Positions 1 through 7,961 of a stretch of 29,776 nt of DNA are shown here, piece by piece (position 1 is the stretch's first letter; each line of letters begins with the position of its first letter). Location of the stretch: positions 1-29,776 of the IMG/VR virus record IMGVR_UViG_3300025860_000056, one strand, 5' to 3'. The notes beneath the pieces are model-generated. The model was not told the origin of the DNA. It did no database searches and saw only the letters and a list, made by a program, of their open reading frames with translations. Both the position numbers and the translations under genes were made by a program. The DNA comes from a virus.

Positions 1-300
1 AATAATGAAGTTATTGATGTTAGTGATAAGGACTCGAACAGATGGGCTGACAAGCTTAACGCAGGTCAAAGAAGTCTAGCCATATCTTTCAACGGTTGGG
101 TTAATGATGGCGCTCAATTTGCATTGATGGAAGCGGCGGCTGAAGGCGATACTTTAGTAGACCTTCAATTAGCTTATGGTAACGGCAAGACAGTTACATG
201 TGATTTTCATATTGACAACTTTGAGTACACTGGAGAATATAATAACGCTCAAGCGTTTAGCTGTACTTTAAGCAATGACGGTGAGCCAACCTTTGCCTAA
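1..300 (+). CDS. major tail tube protein, C-terminal part (5' end outside window)
   Basis: The frame is open from base 1 and stops with TAA at 298-300, giving 99 residues of a C-terminus. It starts NNEVIDVSDKDSNRWADKL and continues into a beta-rich region ending SNDGEPTFA. The valine-aspartate-valine-serine stretch followed by Asp-Ser-Asn and a Trp resembles the TP901-1/GTA-type major tail proteins that polymerise into the non-contractile tail tube. The position just before the tail-assembly chaperones and tape measure is the standard siphovirus order and supports the call. The first residues are missing, so domain completeness cannot be judged. An alternative is another Ig-like virion protein, but gene order makes the tube most likely. 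Confidence 0.75.
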   Translation, partial: NNEVIDVSDKDSNRWADKLNAGQRSLAISFNGWVNDGAQFALMEAAAEGDTLVDLQLAYGNGKTVTCDFHIDNFEYTGEYNNAQAFSCTLSNDGEPTFA

Positions 301-313
301 ATAGATTAAAAAT

Positions 314-670
314 ATGCCCAACCCTGCTAGAGCTTCATTCGAGATAGAACTCAACGGGACTAAGTACACGCTTAGACCAACTTTTGAATCGGTTATGGAG
401 TTTCAAGATAAAGCAGGGTTGGATATATTTGAAGCAATAAACGAAGGTCTAAATACTAAAAGAACAGTCGCCGCTTTATGGTCTGGAATCAGAGGCGAAG
501 AGATATTTCAAAAGTCTGGTAACACAACATTTGAAGAAGTTGGTAAAGAATGTCAGGCTCATGGATTTCCTAAATGTGTTTCTCTAGCGGTTGAATACAT
601 CTCAAAAGCAGTAGCAAGTGATAACCAAATAAAAAAGGAAAACGAGGAAAAGGAAGCCCCTCAAGCATAA
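314..670 (+). CDS. tail assembly chaperone, first frame (GTA gp10-like)
   Basis: This 118-residue protein has the shape of the gene transfer agent gp10-like tail chaperone family (Phage_TAC_11 as remembered). An N-terminal ELNGTKYTLRPTFESVMEFQ segment is followed by a helical core and a Lys/Glu-rich C-terminus. Such proteins bind the tape measure and help nucleate tail tube assembly; they are not usually in the mature virion. It lies between tail tube and tape measure, as lambda gpG does. Near its 3' end is the heptamer A AAA AAG (631-637) in the correct phase for -1 slippage. The -1 frame is open from 625 to 930 and encodes a second chaperone-like domain. The ATG at 314 has only a weak ribosome site. 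Confidence 0.82.
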   Translation: MPNPARASFEIELNGTKYTLRPTFESVMEFQDKAGLDIFEAINEGLNTKRTVAALWSGIRGEEIFQKSGNTTFEEVGKECQAHGFPKCVSLAVEYISKAVASDNQIKKENEEKEAPQA

Positions 671-930
671 AGGCTAATGAGGTTGAATGGTGGCGCTTTC
701 CCTCCCAACTAATTAAACATTTCCATATATCACCTACTGATGCTTGGAACATGACTTTGACCGAGTACCTCAATATAGTAAAATGTGATGATGAACACCA
801 GCCTAAAATTGACGAGTCTAAAATGAGTAGTGAATGGATGGCAAACTTTGAAGACCGTCACGAACAGAATAAAGCAAAACGATTAGCCAAGAAAGAAACT
901 GCTGATGTAAAGGAGTTTATTAATGGCTAA
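625..930 (+). CDS. tail assembly chaperone, second frame made by -1 frameshift
   Basis: This frame is open from 625 (after a TAA at 622-624) to TAA at 928-930 and has no plausible own start: no ATG before residue ~40 and no ribosome site. Its product includes EWWRFPSQLIKHF and SPTDAWNMTLTEYLNIV, with the Trp-x-x-Thr-x-x-Glu signature of the second tail chaperone domain seen after GTA gp10. It is expected only as the tail of a fusion, join(314..637,637..930), analogous to lambda gpGT. The last 8 bases overlap the tape measure start. The alternative, an independently translated or decayed gene, is less likely because the slippery site is in exactly the right phase. Confidence 0.78.
   Translation, partial: PNKKGKRGKGSPSSIKANEVEWWRFPSQLIKHFHISPTDAWNMTLTEYLNIVKCDDEHQPKIDESKMSSEWMANFEDRHEQNKAKRLAKKETADVKEFING
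631..637 (+). promoter_or_regulatory. -1 ribosomal frameshift slippery heptamer
   Basis: The bases are A AAA AAG in the zero frame of the upstream chaperone gene (codons AAA 632-634 and AAG 635-637). This is the strongest known class of bacterial slippery heptamer. Slipping one base back leads into the open frame that ends at 930. Purine-rich sequence follows, but I see no convincing stimulatory stem-loop. Confidence 0.8.
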
Positions 931-2677
931 AAATAAGGTTGATGAATTAGTCGTTGATATCAAAGGCGATGTAAGCGATTTATTAAAAAAGCTCGATCAA
1001 GCTTCAGATGCTACGGCCACTACTGGTAAGAGGATGCAAGCTTCATTTGGCGCGGTCGCGTCAGGTGTTGGTGCACTTACTAAGTCTTTAGGTACTTTCG
1101 GCCTTGCGGTTGAAGGGGCTCAGGCCGCTCTAGCTCCTTTCGGCGCGGCAATGGAGCATATAAACTCTAAGGTCGGTTTAGCTAGAATGGCTGATAGGGT
1201 TGGTGTTAATGTTAAGCAGTTTCAAAAGTTAGCTTTCGCGGCTCAGTCCGTAGGCAGTGACGCTGAAGGAATGTCCGATGCTATCAAGGATTTAGGGGTC
1301 AAAGTAACCGATACGGCAAAACATGGAGGAGCCTTAACTGACGCTTTAGAGGGCATAGGGCTCAACGCTAAAGAGCTAGCGGCATTGGCTCCAGAACAGC
1401 AATTCTTAGCATTTGCAGACGCTATAGCAAAGGCCGATAAAAAAGCGGGTGATTTTGCCGCTGATGAAGTTAATGATGCGATGTATCAGCTGATACCTTT
1501 ATTGCGTCAAGGCGCTGAGGGTTTTGAGAAGATAGGAGAAAAAGCAGAAGAGGCGGGCGCTATCCTCAGTGAAAGCGACTTAAACGAATTAAAGAAAGCT
1601 AAGAAGTCTACAGAAGAATTAAAAATAGCATGGGACGGTGTTAAGACTCAGATGCTACTTGTAGTAGACGGGCCTCTCAAATCCTTTTTAGACGGATTGA
1701 AAGAAGGGCTAAAGATCACGAAGGCAATTTTTGAAGAACAGAAAAAAGCGACAGAAGAGGCCGCAAAGCAAGCGACTGTTTCTGGAGCCACTTCGTCGGG
1801 TACGGCTCAGATAGGTGAAGGACAAGGCTTTGAAGAGTTTGGTATTAAGCCACCTCTAAAAGGGGGAGAGAGGCAATTTGACCCAGAGAATAAGAGTGGC
1901 CTAAACGCGCTTGATAACTTAATGAACCGACCTCTTGAAGAATCGCTAGGTCAGGTTAGCGGCCTGCCAAGTGGCGAGGAACTAGAAGCTCCAGAGTATG
2001 AAAGGGGAGGCGGTAGCGGTAGCTTCTTAAAGCAGTTTTACGGTGTAGATGACGACCTTATAGCTGAGGATATGGAAAAGGCTATGGCGGCGGCTGAAGA
2101 GCTACAGGCGAATGTTGAGGAATCGCAAAGACTGGCGGCAGAGCTTGGCACACGAATAAAGCTAGAGGCTATAAATGAAGAGCTAAAGAATGCAAAAGAT
2201 GCCGCTGACGCAGAAATAAAACTAGAGAAGATGAAGCAAAAGGCTAAGGCCGATATATTGCGAAACTTATCTAGCTTAATGAATACCGAGAATAGAAAGA
2301 TGTTTGAGGTTGGTAAGGCCGCCGCTATCGGTCAATCTATTATGAACACCTACCAAGGAGCTACCAAAGCACTAGCTGAAGTTCCTTATCCTTATAACTT
2401 TGTGGCCGCCGCTTCTGTAGTAGCCGCAGGACTAAACAACGTAAACAACATTAGAAGTCAAAGTTTTGGAGGTGCTGGAGCTGGCGCGGCCTCAACTGGT
2501 GGAGCTGAAGGCGTTGGCGCTGGTGGTGATGTCTCTGGACAACAACAGGGACCGACCAACGTAACCGAGGCAACTATTAACATAACGGGCGACAATATAA
2601 GCGGTGACAGTGCTAGGGCTTTAGTGGCTCAATTGAAAGAATATCAAGAGGACGGCGGGGAGCTGTTAATTAAGTAA
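923..2677 (+). CDS. tail tape measure protein
   Basis: This 584-residue protein has the features of a short tape measure: alternating helical and Ala/Gly-rich segments, a weakly hydrophobic stretch around residues 45-80, long Lys/Glu-rich coiled-coil helices around 215-285 and 385-450, and a hydrophobic Ala/Val segment near 505-520. A Gly-rich tail follows. Tape measures set tail length and thread through the tube. At about 1.5 angstrom per residue the tail would be roughly 90 nm (inference). The ATG at 923 overlaps the frameshifted chaperone by 8 bases, and the GGAG at 912-915 is a fair ribosome site. The next gene begins at the last base of this gene. No lysozyme or peptidase domain is recognised. 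Confidence 0.88.
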   Translation: MAKNKVDELVVDIKGDVSDLLKKLDQASDATATTGKRMQASFGAVASGVGALTKSLGTFGLAVEGAQAALAPFGAAMEHINSKVGLARMADRVGVNVKQFQKLAFAAQSVGSDAEGMSDAIKDLGVKVTDTAKHGGALTDALEGIGLNAKELAALAPEQQFLAFADAIAKADKKAGDFAADEVNDAMYQLIPLLRQGAEGFEKIGEKAEEAGAILSESDLNELKKAKKSTEELKIAWDGVKTQMLLVVDGPLKSFLDGLKEGLKITKAIFEEQKKATEEAAKQATVSGATSSGTAQIGEGQGFEEFGIKPPLKGGERQFDPENKSGLNALDNLMNRPLEESLGQVSGLPSGEELEAPEYERGGGSGSFLKQFYGVDDDLIAEDMEKAMAAAEELQANVEESQRLAAELGTRIKLEAINEELKNAKDAADAEIKLEKMKQKAKADILRNLSSLMNTENRKMFEVGKAAAIGQSIMNTYQGATKALAEVPYPYNFVAAASVVAAGLNNVNNIRSQSFGGAGAGAASTGGAEGVGAGGDVSGQQQGPTNVTEATINITGDNISGDSARALVAQLKEYQEDGGELLIK

Positions 2678-3462
2678 TGGCTAATTTATCAGACGTACTC
2701 TATGAAAATAACTTAACGTCTAGCGTTTCGGCTGTGTCATATAGTGGCACAGAGATTGACGGTTTTAACAAAGAGAACCTTTACGATTATAAAGACTTCT
2801 CTACTTTCAAGCCAGAAGTAAGCGCAACAACAACAATGGATTTTACTGTAAGCGGTAGTCAATCCATTAATACTATATGTATCTACGCTTCAAAGATTGG
2901 CGCTAGTGGTCTTGATATAAAACTATATTATGAATCGTCACCAGCTACCTATACATTATTGGAAACGATTAACGATTGTGACGGTGATTTGTCTTGGAAT
3001 GAGTTTTCTCAAGTAACTGTTTCAAGTGGCAGAAATATTAGACTAGAATTTACTTCTGACGCTACACAGTACGAGATAAAACAAATATTCGTAGGCCCAA
3101 GAATGGCAATGGAGCGAGGGCAATACGCAGGGGTTAACCCTCCTACTCTCACACAGGGAATAGTACAGAGTAATAATATATCTGAAAACGGTGCTATACT
3201 TGGGACAAGTGTAAAGCGTATCGATGCTAAGAGCTCAATTGACTTGATGTATTTAACAGAAAGCTGGGTTCGTTCTACTTGGGAATTATTCGCCTTACAT
3301 GCTTCTAAGGGTCGTTCATTCTTCTATAGTTGGAATAATACCGAATACCCTGATGAGATTGTATTTTGTGTAGCCTCTAAGATTAACCCTCCTAAGAACA
3401 TCACGCCTACCCCGTTAATGTCGGTTTCTATGCCTATTATCTGTAGACAGCCTGACTTATGA
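2677..3462 (+). CDS. distal tail / tail tip protein, galactose-binding-like domain
   Basis: This 261-residue protein directly follows the tape measure, in the position of the distal tail protein or first baseplate component. The central part (about residues 50-145) alternates beta strands, including a DFTVSGSQSINTICIYASK segment. That looks like a discoidin/galactose-binding jelly roll, a fold often carried by such proteins. The C-terminal third is rich in Trp and Tyr and ends MSVSMPIICRQPDL. The ATG at 2677 shares one base with the preceding stop, and the end overlaps the next gene by 4 bases (ATGA). Assignment rests on position and predicted beta content, since no named family was recognised. 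Confidence 0.6.
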   Translation: MANLSDVLYENNLTSSVSAVSYSGTEIDGFNKENLYDYKDFSTFKPEVSATTTMDFTVSGSQSINTICIYASKIGASGLDIKLYYESSPATYTLLETINDCDGDLSWNEFSQVTVSSGRNIRLEFTSDATQYEIKQIFVGPRMAMERGQYAGVNPPTLTQGIVQSNNISENGAILGTSVKRIDAKSSIDLMYLTESWVRSTWELFALHASKGRSFFYSWNNTEYPDEIVFCVASKINPPKNITPTPLMSVSMPIICRQPDL

Positions 3463-5270
3463 GTTATGCGGATCAAAAGGTTAAAGTAGGCAAGGAAGCC
3501 GTAACCATCCTAGAGCTAGACTTAGATGCTTGCTCTTTGACGTATGGCAATTCACCTTGTACCGCTTCAGGTTCAGCGCCTCTAAAGTGCTTTAATACGT
3601 TCGGTACTTGCCAAGATACCGCTAACTTTGCTAAGGCGACTAAGACCTTTAGATTTAGCGACCATATTATTGACGGTATTCAAGCCACTGGAGACGCCCC
3701 AACCTTCCCAACTATCACAGGCGTAAGCCATAGTCCAACGGTTCTGACACCATCTAAAGGTCTAGGTATTAGAGCAAAAGCAACTGTTCAATTGACCGAT
3801 ATGCCTTGGAGTGATGTAGGTGTAGATCCTTATTTAAGTGACCGAGACTATGACCCAAGTGAACGCTCAACCTTCTGGGGCAAGTTAATCGCTAGACAGA
3901 AATATTATGAAGGGCGAGTTATGAGGATTAAGCAAGGCTACCTTGCAGATGATGGAACTTATGACGCCTCAAACTTCTCAACTCGTCAATATATTATTGA
4001 TAAAATAAGTGGGCCTACTCCTGACGGTAAAATTACGGTGACAGGTAAAGATCCTTTGAAGTTTGCGGATAATAACCGCGTTCAATTCCCTGCTCCAAGT
4101 AGAGCTGAGTTAGTTGGTGATATTACAGCGGCGGCAACTTCGATTAATATTACAGATACTTATGACGAGGTTAAGGACGCTTATGACGCGGGCCAACCTT
4201 GGATTCGTATTGATGATGAAACTATGGAGATTACTAATATTACAGGATCAAACCCTAGTTATGCGTTAACAGTCACTAGAGGCGTTGCTCCTAGTTTTTA
4301 CTCTCACCCAAGCCCAGCAGAAGAGCACGAAGGCGAGGCAACTGTTCAGAATTGTTATTTATATAATGCGCAAGAAATAGATGATGTTTTATATCACCTT
4401 CTAGTTACTGTAGTGGGCCTAGACGCTTCGTTTATAGACACAACGGCGTGGCAAGAAAAGATAGACGACGGGTATCAATCGTATTTATTAAGTACCTTAT
4501 TGACTGAGCCTGTAGGGGTTCAAGATTTATTAAAAGAGATAACCGAATTGACGGTTTTGCTATGGTGGGATGAACGCGACCAGCTTATAAAGCTTGATAC
4601 TTTATTGCCTAATGCGCCACAGTATGGGCTATTTACAGATGAGAACACTTTTATATCTGGCTCAACTTCAGTCACTAGGGATAGTTCAGGAAGATTGAGC
4701 AGGGTTTATTTTTATTATAGCCACCGTAACCCAGTTAAGGAACTAGACAAGGCTGAACACTTTAACCGAATTGAAATTGATATTGATGCCGATAAAGAAA
4801 GCGCGGACGAATACGATAGCTCCAGAATTAGGAATATATTTTCTAGGTGGATAGCCTTACCCCAAAGGTCTGTAGCTGGTGAAATAGTTACCAGAACATT
4901 GAACGAATACAAAGTTACTAAGGACATAATCACATACTCGATAGACCCTAAAGATGATGATGCTTGGACAGGCAACACCGTCCAGCTCAAGACTCGACAG
5001 CTAGTTGATGAGTTTGGTCTAGAGATTGAGAAAGACTTCAGAGTATTGCAGGTAAAAGAAAAGCATAGCTCCAAGGGTGTTATTTATTCTTATGTCGCTC
5101 AATCAATTAATGATATTGGAAGACTTGGCGGAATAACCGAGACGCTTTACTTGGGAAGTGCGTTTCCTGATTATAGTGCTTCCAGTGATGACTTAAAAGC
5201 GGTGAACGCTTATATATGCCTTGATACAGGGCTTTTTGCAGACGGTACAGAAGGATATGTTATAAGATAA
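3459..5270 (+). CDS. central tail hub / baseplate protein with four-Cys Fe-S-like motif
   Basis: This 603-residue protein follows the distal tail protein and precedes the adhesins, so it probably forms the tail hub. Residues 20-60 contain four cysteines, C25, C34, C44 and C51, spaced Cx8C-x9-Cx6C. The Cx8C and Cx6C pairs match my memory of lambda gpL-type tail tip proteins that bind a [4Fe-4S] cluster. Here the motif is N-terminal, with a long beta-rich hub-like region after it. Residues ~70-220 and 330-560 look like the two barrel domains of T4 gp27-type hubs, with a small inserted beta domain near 215-295. The start overlaps the upstream gene by ATGA, and the next gene's ATG begins at its last base. 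Confidence 0.65.
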   Translation: MSYADQKVKVGKEAVTILELDLDACSLTYGNSPCTASGSAPLKCFNTFGTCQDTANFAKATKTFRFSDHIIDGIQATGDAPTFPTITGVSHSPTVLTPSKGLGIRAKATVQLTDMPWSDVGVDPYLSDRDYDPSERSTFWGKLIARQKYYEGRVMRIKQGYLADDGTYDASNFSTRQYIIDKISGPTPDGKITVTGKDPLKFADNNRVQFPAPSRAELVGDITAAATSINITDTYDEVKDAYDAGQPWIRIDDETMEITNITGSNPSYALTVTRGVAPSFYSHPSPAEEHEGEATVQNCYLYNAQEIDDVLYHLLVTVVGLDASFIDTTAWQEKIDDGYQSYLLSTLLTEPVGVQDLLKEITELTVLLWWDERDQLIKLDTLLPNAPQYGLFTDENTFISGSTSVTRDSSGRLSRVYFYYSHRNPVKELDKAEHFNRIEIDIDADKESADEYDSSRIRNIFSRWIALPQRSVAGEIVTRTLNEYKVTKDIITYSIDPKDDDAWTGNTVQLKTRQLVDEFGLEIEKDFRVLQVKEKHSSKGVIYSYVAQSINDIGRLGGITETLYLGSAFPDYSASSDDLKAVNAYICLDTGLFADGTEGYVIR

Positions 5271-6145
5271 TGGCTGAACAACCAATAGCGGCAAATGAAT
5301 ACGATGCTGGGTCACCTATAACCGAGTCGTTAATGACTAGGATTATTGAGAATATTCAAGACCTATATATAGTATCGTCCGTTGAGCCCACTTTGTTTTT
5401 AGATGGAACAACTGCGGATGAATCCTATTCTCAAGTAACAACTGCGGGAACCTATGTTGTTCCTGCTGGGGTTACTCAATTAAAAGTTGCTCTTATAAGT
5501 GGCGGGAGTGGAGGTGAAGCGGGAACTGGAAATAGTAACCCAGTAGGGGGCGCAGGTGGGTGCGGAGGAAATATAAATATAGACATTTTAGATGTCACAC
5601 CTGCGGCCTCACTGACTTATACGGTCGGCGCAGGTGGCGCGGGTGGGCTCAACGGTGGGACTGGCGCGGGGAATATAGGAAGCAATGGAGCGGCATCAAC
5701 CTTCGATTCTTTGAGTTCTGGTGAGTCTATTGGCGGCGGTTTTTCTTCCTCAGATACTACAGCCTCTACGTTTGGAAGTTATGGAGTAGGGGGCGCAGGT
5801 GGGGCTCTATCGTCTGACGGAGAATACCCATCGCCTTCTGGTGTTGCGGGATTTAAGGGAGTTTCTGGATCTGTTGGAACTGCCCAAGCAACAGCTGGAG
5901 GAGGTGGCGGCGGCGCTTGCTTTACATACCCAGACGCTTTTGACATATTTGGAGCTCAGAGCGGATACGCTGGTGGAGATGGTGGCACGAGGCTGGGATC
6001 TGAGGCTCCGCAAGCTGGGACGGCAGGAACAACGGCATCTGGTGGTGGTGGGGGCTCTGGGTCTAACGCTGGAGGAGGTGGCGGAATTGGCGGCGACGGT
6101 GGCGACGGCGGCGACGGTTTCATTCTTATTTGGGAGCTAGGCTAA
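5270..6145 (+). CDS. glycine-rich tail fibre / adhesin
   Basis: This 291-residue protein has a short N-terminal attachment region (1-50), then a strand-rich piece (AGTYVVPAGVTQLKVALISG) and a very Gly-rich body with runs such as GGAGGCGG and GGGGGIGGDGGDGGDG. It ends in GFILIWELG. This is the common glycine-rich adhesin pattern, like the sandwich of polyglycine-II helices in T4-like gp38 adhesins, used for receptor recognition. It follows the hub gene, as receptor-binding proteins usually do. The Gly-rich region is locally more GC-rich than its neighbours because of GGN codons. Receptor specificity cannot be inferred. Confidence 0.72.
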   Translation: MAEQPIAANEYDAGSPITESLMTRIIENIQDLYIVSSVEPTLFLDGTTADESYSQVTTAGTYVVPAGVTQLKVALISGGSGGEAGTGNSNPVGGAGGCGGNINIDILDVTPAASLTYTVGAGGAGGLNGGTGAGNIGSNGAASTFDSLSSGESIGGGFSSSDTTASTFGSYGVGGAGGALSSDGEYPSPSGVAGFKGVSGSVGTAQATAGGGGGGACFTYPDAFDIFGAQSGYAGGDGGTRLGSEAPQAGTAGTTASGGGGGSGSNAGGGGGIGGDGGDGGDGFILIWELG

Positions 6146-6146
6146 T

Positions 6147-6434
6147 ATGGGATACTTTGCAAAAGTAGAGAATGGAATTGTTAAAAATGTTGTCGTAGCT
6201 AATGAAGCACTAGACGAGACTTATATTGAGACTTTTAGAGATAGGTCACAGCGTAAGAACTACGCAGGCATTGGGATGTCTTATAATTCTGAGTTAGATA
6301 TGTTTATTGCTCCTAGCCCTTTCCCTTCGTGGGCTCTTGACGAGGCTGGAGACTGGCAAGCGCCAGAACCTAAACCAGAGGGTAATTATTCGTGGGATGA
6401 AGAAACTTTGACTTGGATTAACAATGAATTATAA
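6147..6434 (+). CDS. small fibre-associated protein with Trp-rich C-terminus
   Basis: This 95-residue protein starts one base after the adhesin stop. Its sequence has two parts: a beta-like N-terminus (MGYFAKVENGIVKNVVVANE) and a Trp/Pro-rich C-terminus with PSWALDEAGDWQAP and YSWDEETLTWINNE. The repeated Trp-x-x-Asp-Glu segments resemble small proteins found beside tail fibre genes in many cyanophage and vibriophage genomes. A structural or fibre-assembly role is inferred from position only. The gene overlaps the next one by 11 bases. Confidence 0.65.
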   Translation: MGYFAKVENGIVKNVVVANEALDETYIETFRDRSQRKNYAGIGMSYNSELDMFIAPSPFPSWALDEAGDWQAPEPKPEGNYSWDEETLTWINNEL

Positions 6435-6633
6435 ACTAGCTTTTGAGACTTATTGGCCTGTAATTGAGGCGTGTAAAAGCCTAAAAGGTGAGATGATTCT
6501 ACCTGAGACAGGCGAAATCATAGATTGTGATGACTGCGTTAAAGGCGTGGTTGAGGCCTTATCTACAGCAGAGAAAAGGCTTCTAGTGACTAAAGAGGTC
6601 GAGACTGTAGAAGTATCGACTTTCAAGATTTGA
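6424..6633 (+). CDS. hypothetical protein in the tail fibre cluster
   Basis: This 69-residue protein overlaps the previous gene by 11 bases. It is acidic, with a mixed helical start (MNYKLAFETYWPVIEACKSL) and two cysteines in the motif DCDDC. I recognise no family. Its position in an unbroken late operon suggests a virion-associated or accessory tail role. Confidence 0.55.
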   Translation: MNYKLAFETYWPVIEACKSLKGEMILPETGEIIDCDDCVKGVVEALSTAEKRLLVTKEVETVEVSTFKI

Positions 6634-6663
6634 TTGATGACTTAGACGGTATAAAATAGACCT

Positions 6664-6939
6664 ATGACTGATATTTTGACAAACAGAACAACTGACGGTT
6701 CAGGATTTGCCGTTAATGTTAGTAGTGGCGGGTATAAAATTATTCGATTTAGAGGAACCTTTGACGGCGCAACTTGCGTTATTGATTGTGACTTTGGGGA
6801 TGATAATTGGATTCCTGCTGATGATTCAGGCATAACAGCCGAGGGAGTTCTCTATCTATCCTTGATGCAAGGGATGAGGATAAGGGGCACAGTTTCTAAT
6901 GCTGGTGCATCTACTGATATTACTGTGGATACTATATAA
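6664..6939 (+). CDS. small beta-rich virion-associated protein
   Basis: This 91-residue protein is predicted to be nearly all beta strand (for example SSGGYKIIRFRGTFDGATCV and GMRIRGTVSNAGASTDITV), resembling a single fibre or decoration domain. The 30-base gap before it is one of few in the late operon and contains TATAAA at 6650-6655 just upstream of the ATG. That could be a weak internal promoter -10, although no good -35 is visible. No clear Shine-Dalgarno precedes the ATG. Its last base is the first base of the kelch-like fibre ATG, so the two are probably co-translated and may work together. Confidence 0.6.
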   Translation: MTDILTNRTTDGSGFAVNVSSGGYKIIRFRGTFDGATCVIDCDFGDDNWIPADDSGITAEGVLYLSLMQGMRIRGTVSNAGASTDITVDTI

Positions 6940-7961
6940 TGGGTATTGTTGGAAGTCCTATTTTAAGGTCAGGGACTCCTGCTGTGGAGTCAACGTCAGA
7001 CCCTTTAAACTCTGATGATAGCTACCAACTCGGTCAAATATGGGTTAATACAACAAGCAAAGCCTCTTTCATAATGGTTGGGAATACAGCTTCCTCCGCA
7101 GAATGGGAGACAGTAAGTAACGGTGATATAGTTGGAGGTGCTGGGGCTAATACTGGCTTTGTCGGTGGTGGCTCAGCAACTCTAGATATTATTGAATCTT
7201 ATGACTTAACAACTAGCGCCAACAGCGTAGATCATGGAGATTTAACCGCAGGAAGGAGAGACGTTTCAGGCTGTAGTTCTTCTACTGATGGATTTGTCAA
7301 CGGTGGATACACCACAGTTGACGTAAATACTATCGATACTTTTGTGTTTGCCACTACTGGCAACGCAACTGATCATGGAGACTTGACGGTTGCCCGTAGG
7401 CAATTAGCTGGAGCATCTTCTTCAACTGACGGCTTTGCTATGGGCGGCCAGTCTAGCGCTACAGTGATTGATAAATATACATTTTCGTCTGCTAGTAACG
7501 CGGCAGATCATGGAGACTTGCTTAATGGAAACAGAAAGCAGTCTGGTCACAATTCTGCAACTGACGGTTTTACTGCTGGTGGAGATACCACGGCAACAAA
7601 CGTTATAAATAAATTTGCATTTTCAAGTAACACAACGGCGGCAGATCATGGCGACTTATTAGCTAACAACAATTGGATGGCGGGAACTTCTACCTCTACT
7701 CAAGGCTTTGTTGCTGGCGGTGCTTCGTCAAATGTCATACAAGTTTTTAATTTCTCTAGTAATGTTACCGCAACAGATCATGGAGATTTAACTGTCGCTA
7801 GAGGTGCTTCCGCTGGATCTTATAGCGCCACTCAAGGCTTTACTGCTGGAGGCACATCTTCAGATGTTATTGACGTTTTTACTTTTGCGACAGCGGCAAA
7901 CGCAACTGATCACGGAGACTTGACCGCTACTAGATCTCAAATGTCTGGTCATCAAGGTTGA
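6939..7961 (+). CDS. kelch-like beta-propeller tail fibre protein
   Basis: This 340-residue protein has an N-terminal attachment segment (about 1-65, including YQLGQIWVNTTSKASFIMVG, typical of phage fibre linkers) followed by six repeats of about 44-47 residues. Each repeat carries a GG turn (GFVGGG, GFVNGG, GFAMGG, GFTAGG, GFVAGG, GFTAGG) and a DHGDL turn (six copies). This is the kelch/galactose-oxidase-like pattern common in marine phage fibres and predicts a six-bladed propeller. Such domains usually bind surface glycans or proteins. DNA identity between repeats is high around the GATCATGGAGA turn, suggesting duplication or recombination. It ends in a TTGA overlap with the next frame. Confidence 0.78.
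   Translation: MGIVGSPILRSGTPAVESTSDPLNSDDSYQLGQIWVNTTSKASFIMVGNTASSAEWETVSNGDIVGGAGANTGFVGGGSATLDIIESYDLTTSANSVDHGDLTAGRRDVSGCSSSTDGFVNGGYTTVDVNTIDTFVFATTGNATDHGDLTVARRQLAGASSSTDGFAMGGQSSATVIDKYTFSSASNAADHGDLLNGNRKQSGHNSATDGFTAGGDTTATNVINKFAFSSNTTAADHGDLLANNNWMAGTSTSTQGFVAGGASSNVIQVFNFSSNVTATDHGDLTVARGASAGSYSATQGFTAGGTSSDVIDVFTFATAANATDHGDLTATRSQMSGHQG
7230..7919 (+). repeat. six kelch-type coding repeats, period 132-141 bp
   Basis: Copies of the turn sequence GATCATGGAGA (with small changes) begin at 7230, 7371, 7506, 7644, 7776 and 7908. Spacing varies by whole codons. They encode the DHGDL turns of the fibre protein and are the strongest internal DNA repeats in the late operon. Confidence 0.8.

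Noticed and set aside
4715-5074. Leftward Ser-rich frame opposite the tail hub gene
   Set aside because: Antisense shadow with low-complexity Ser/Leu content in an otherwise single-strand late operon.
3459-5270. Hub gene as a peptidase or lysozyme-bearing tail protein
   Set aside because: No catalytic lysozyme, NlpC/P60 or metallopeptidase motif can be seen.
5799-6140. Leu-rich rightward frame inside the glycine-rich adhesin gene
   Set aside because: Shadow of the GGN-rich coding sequence in another frame; no ribosome site.
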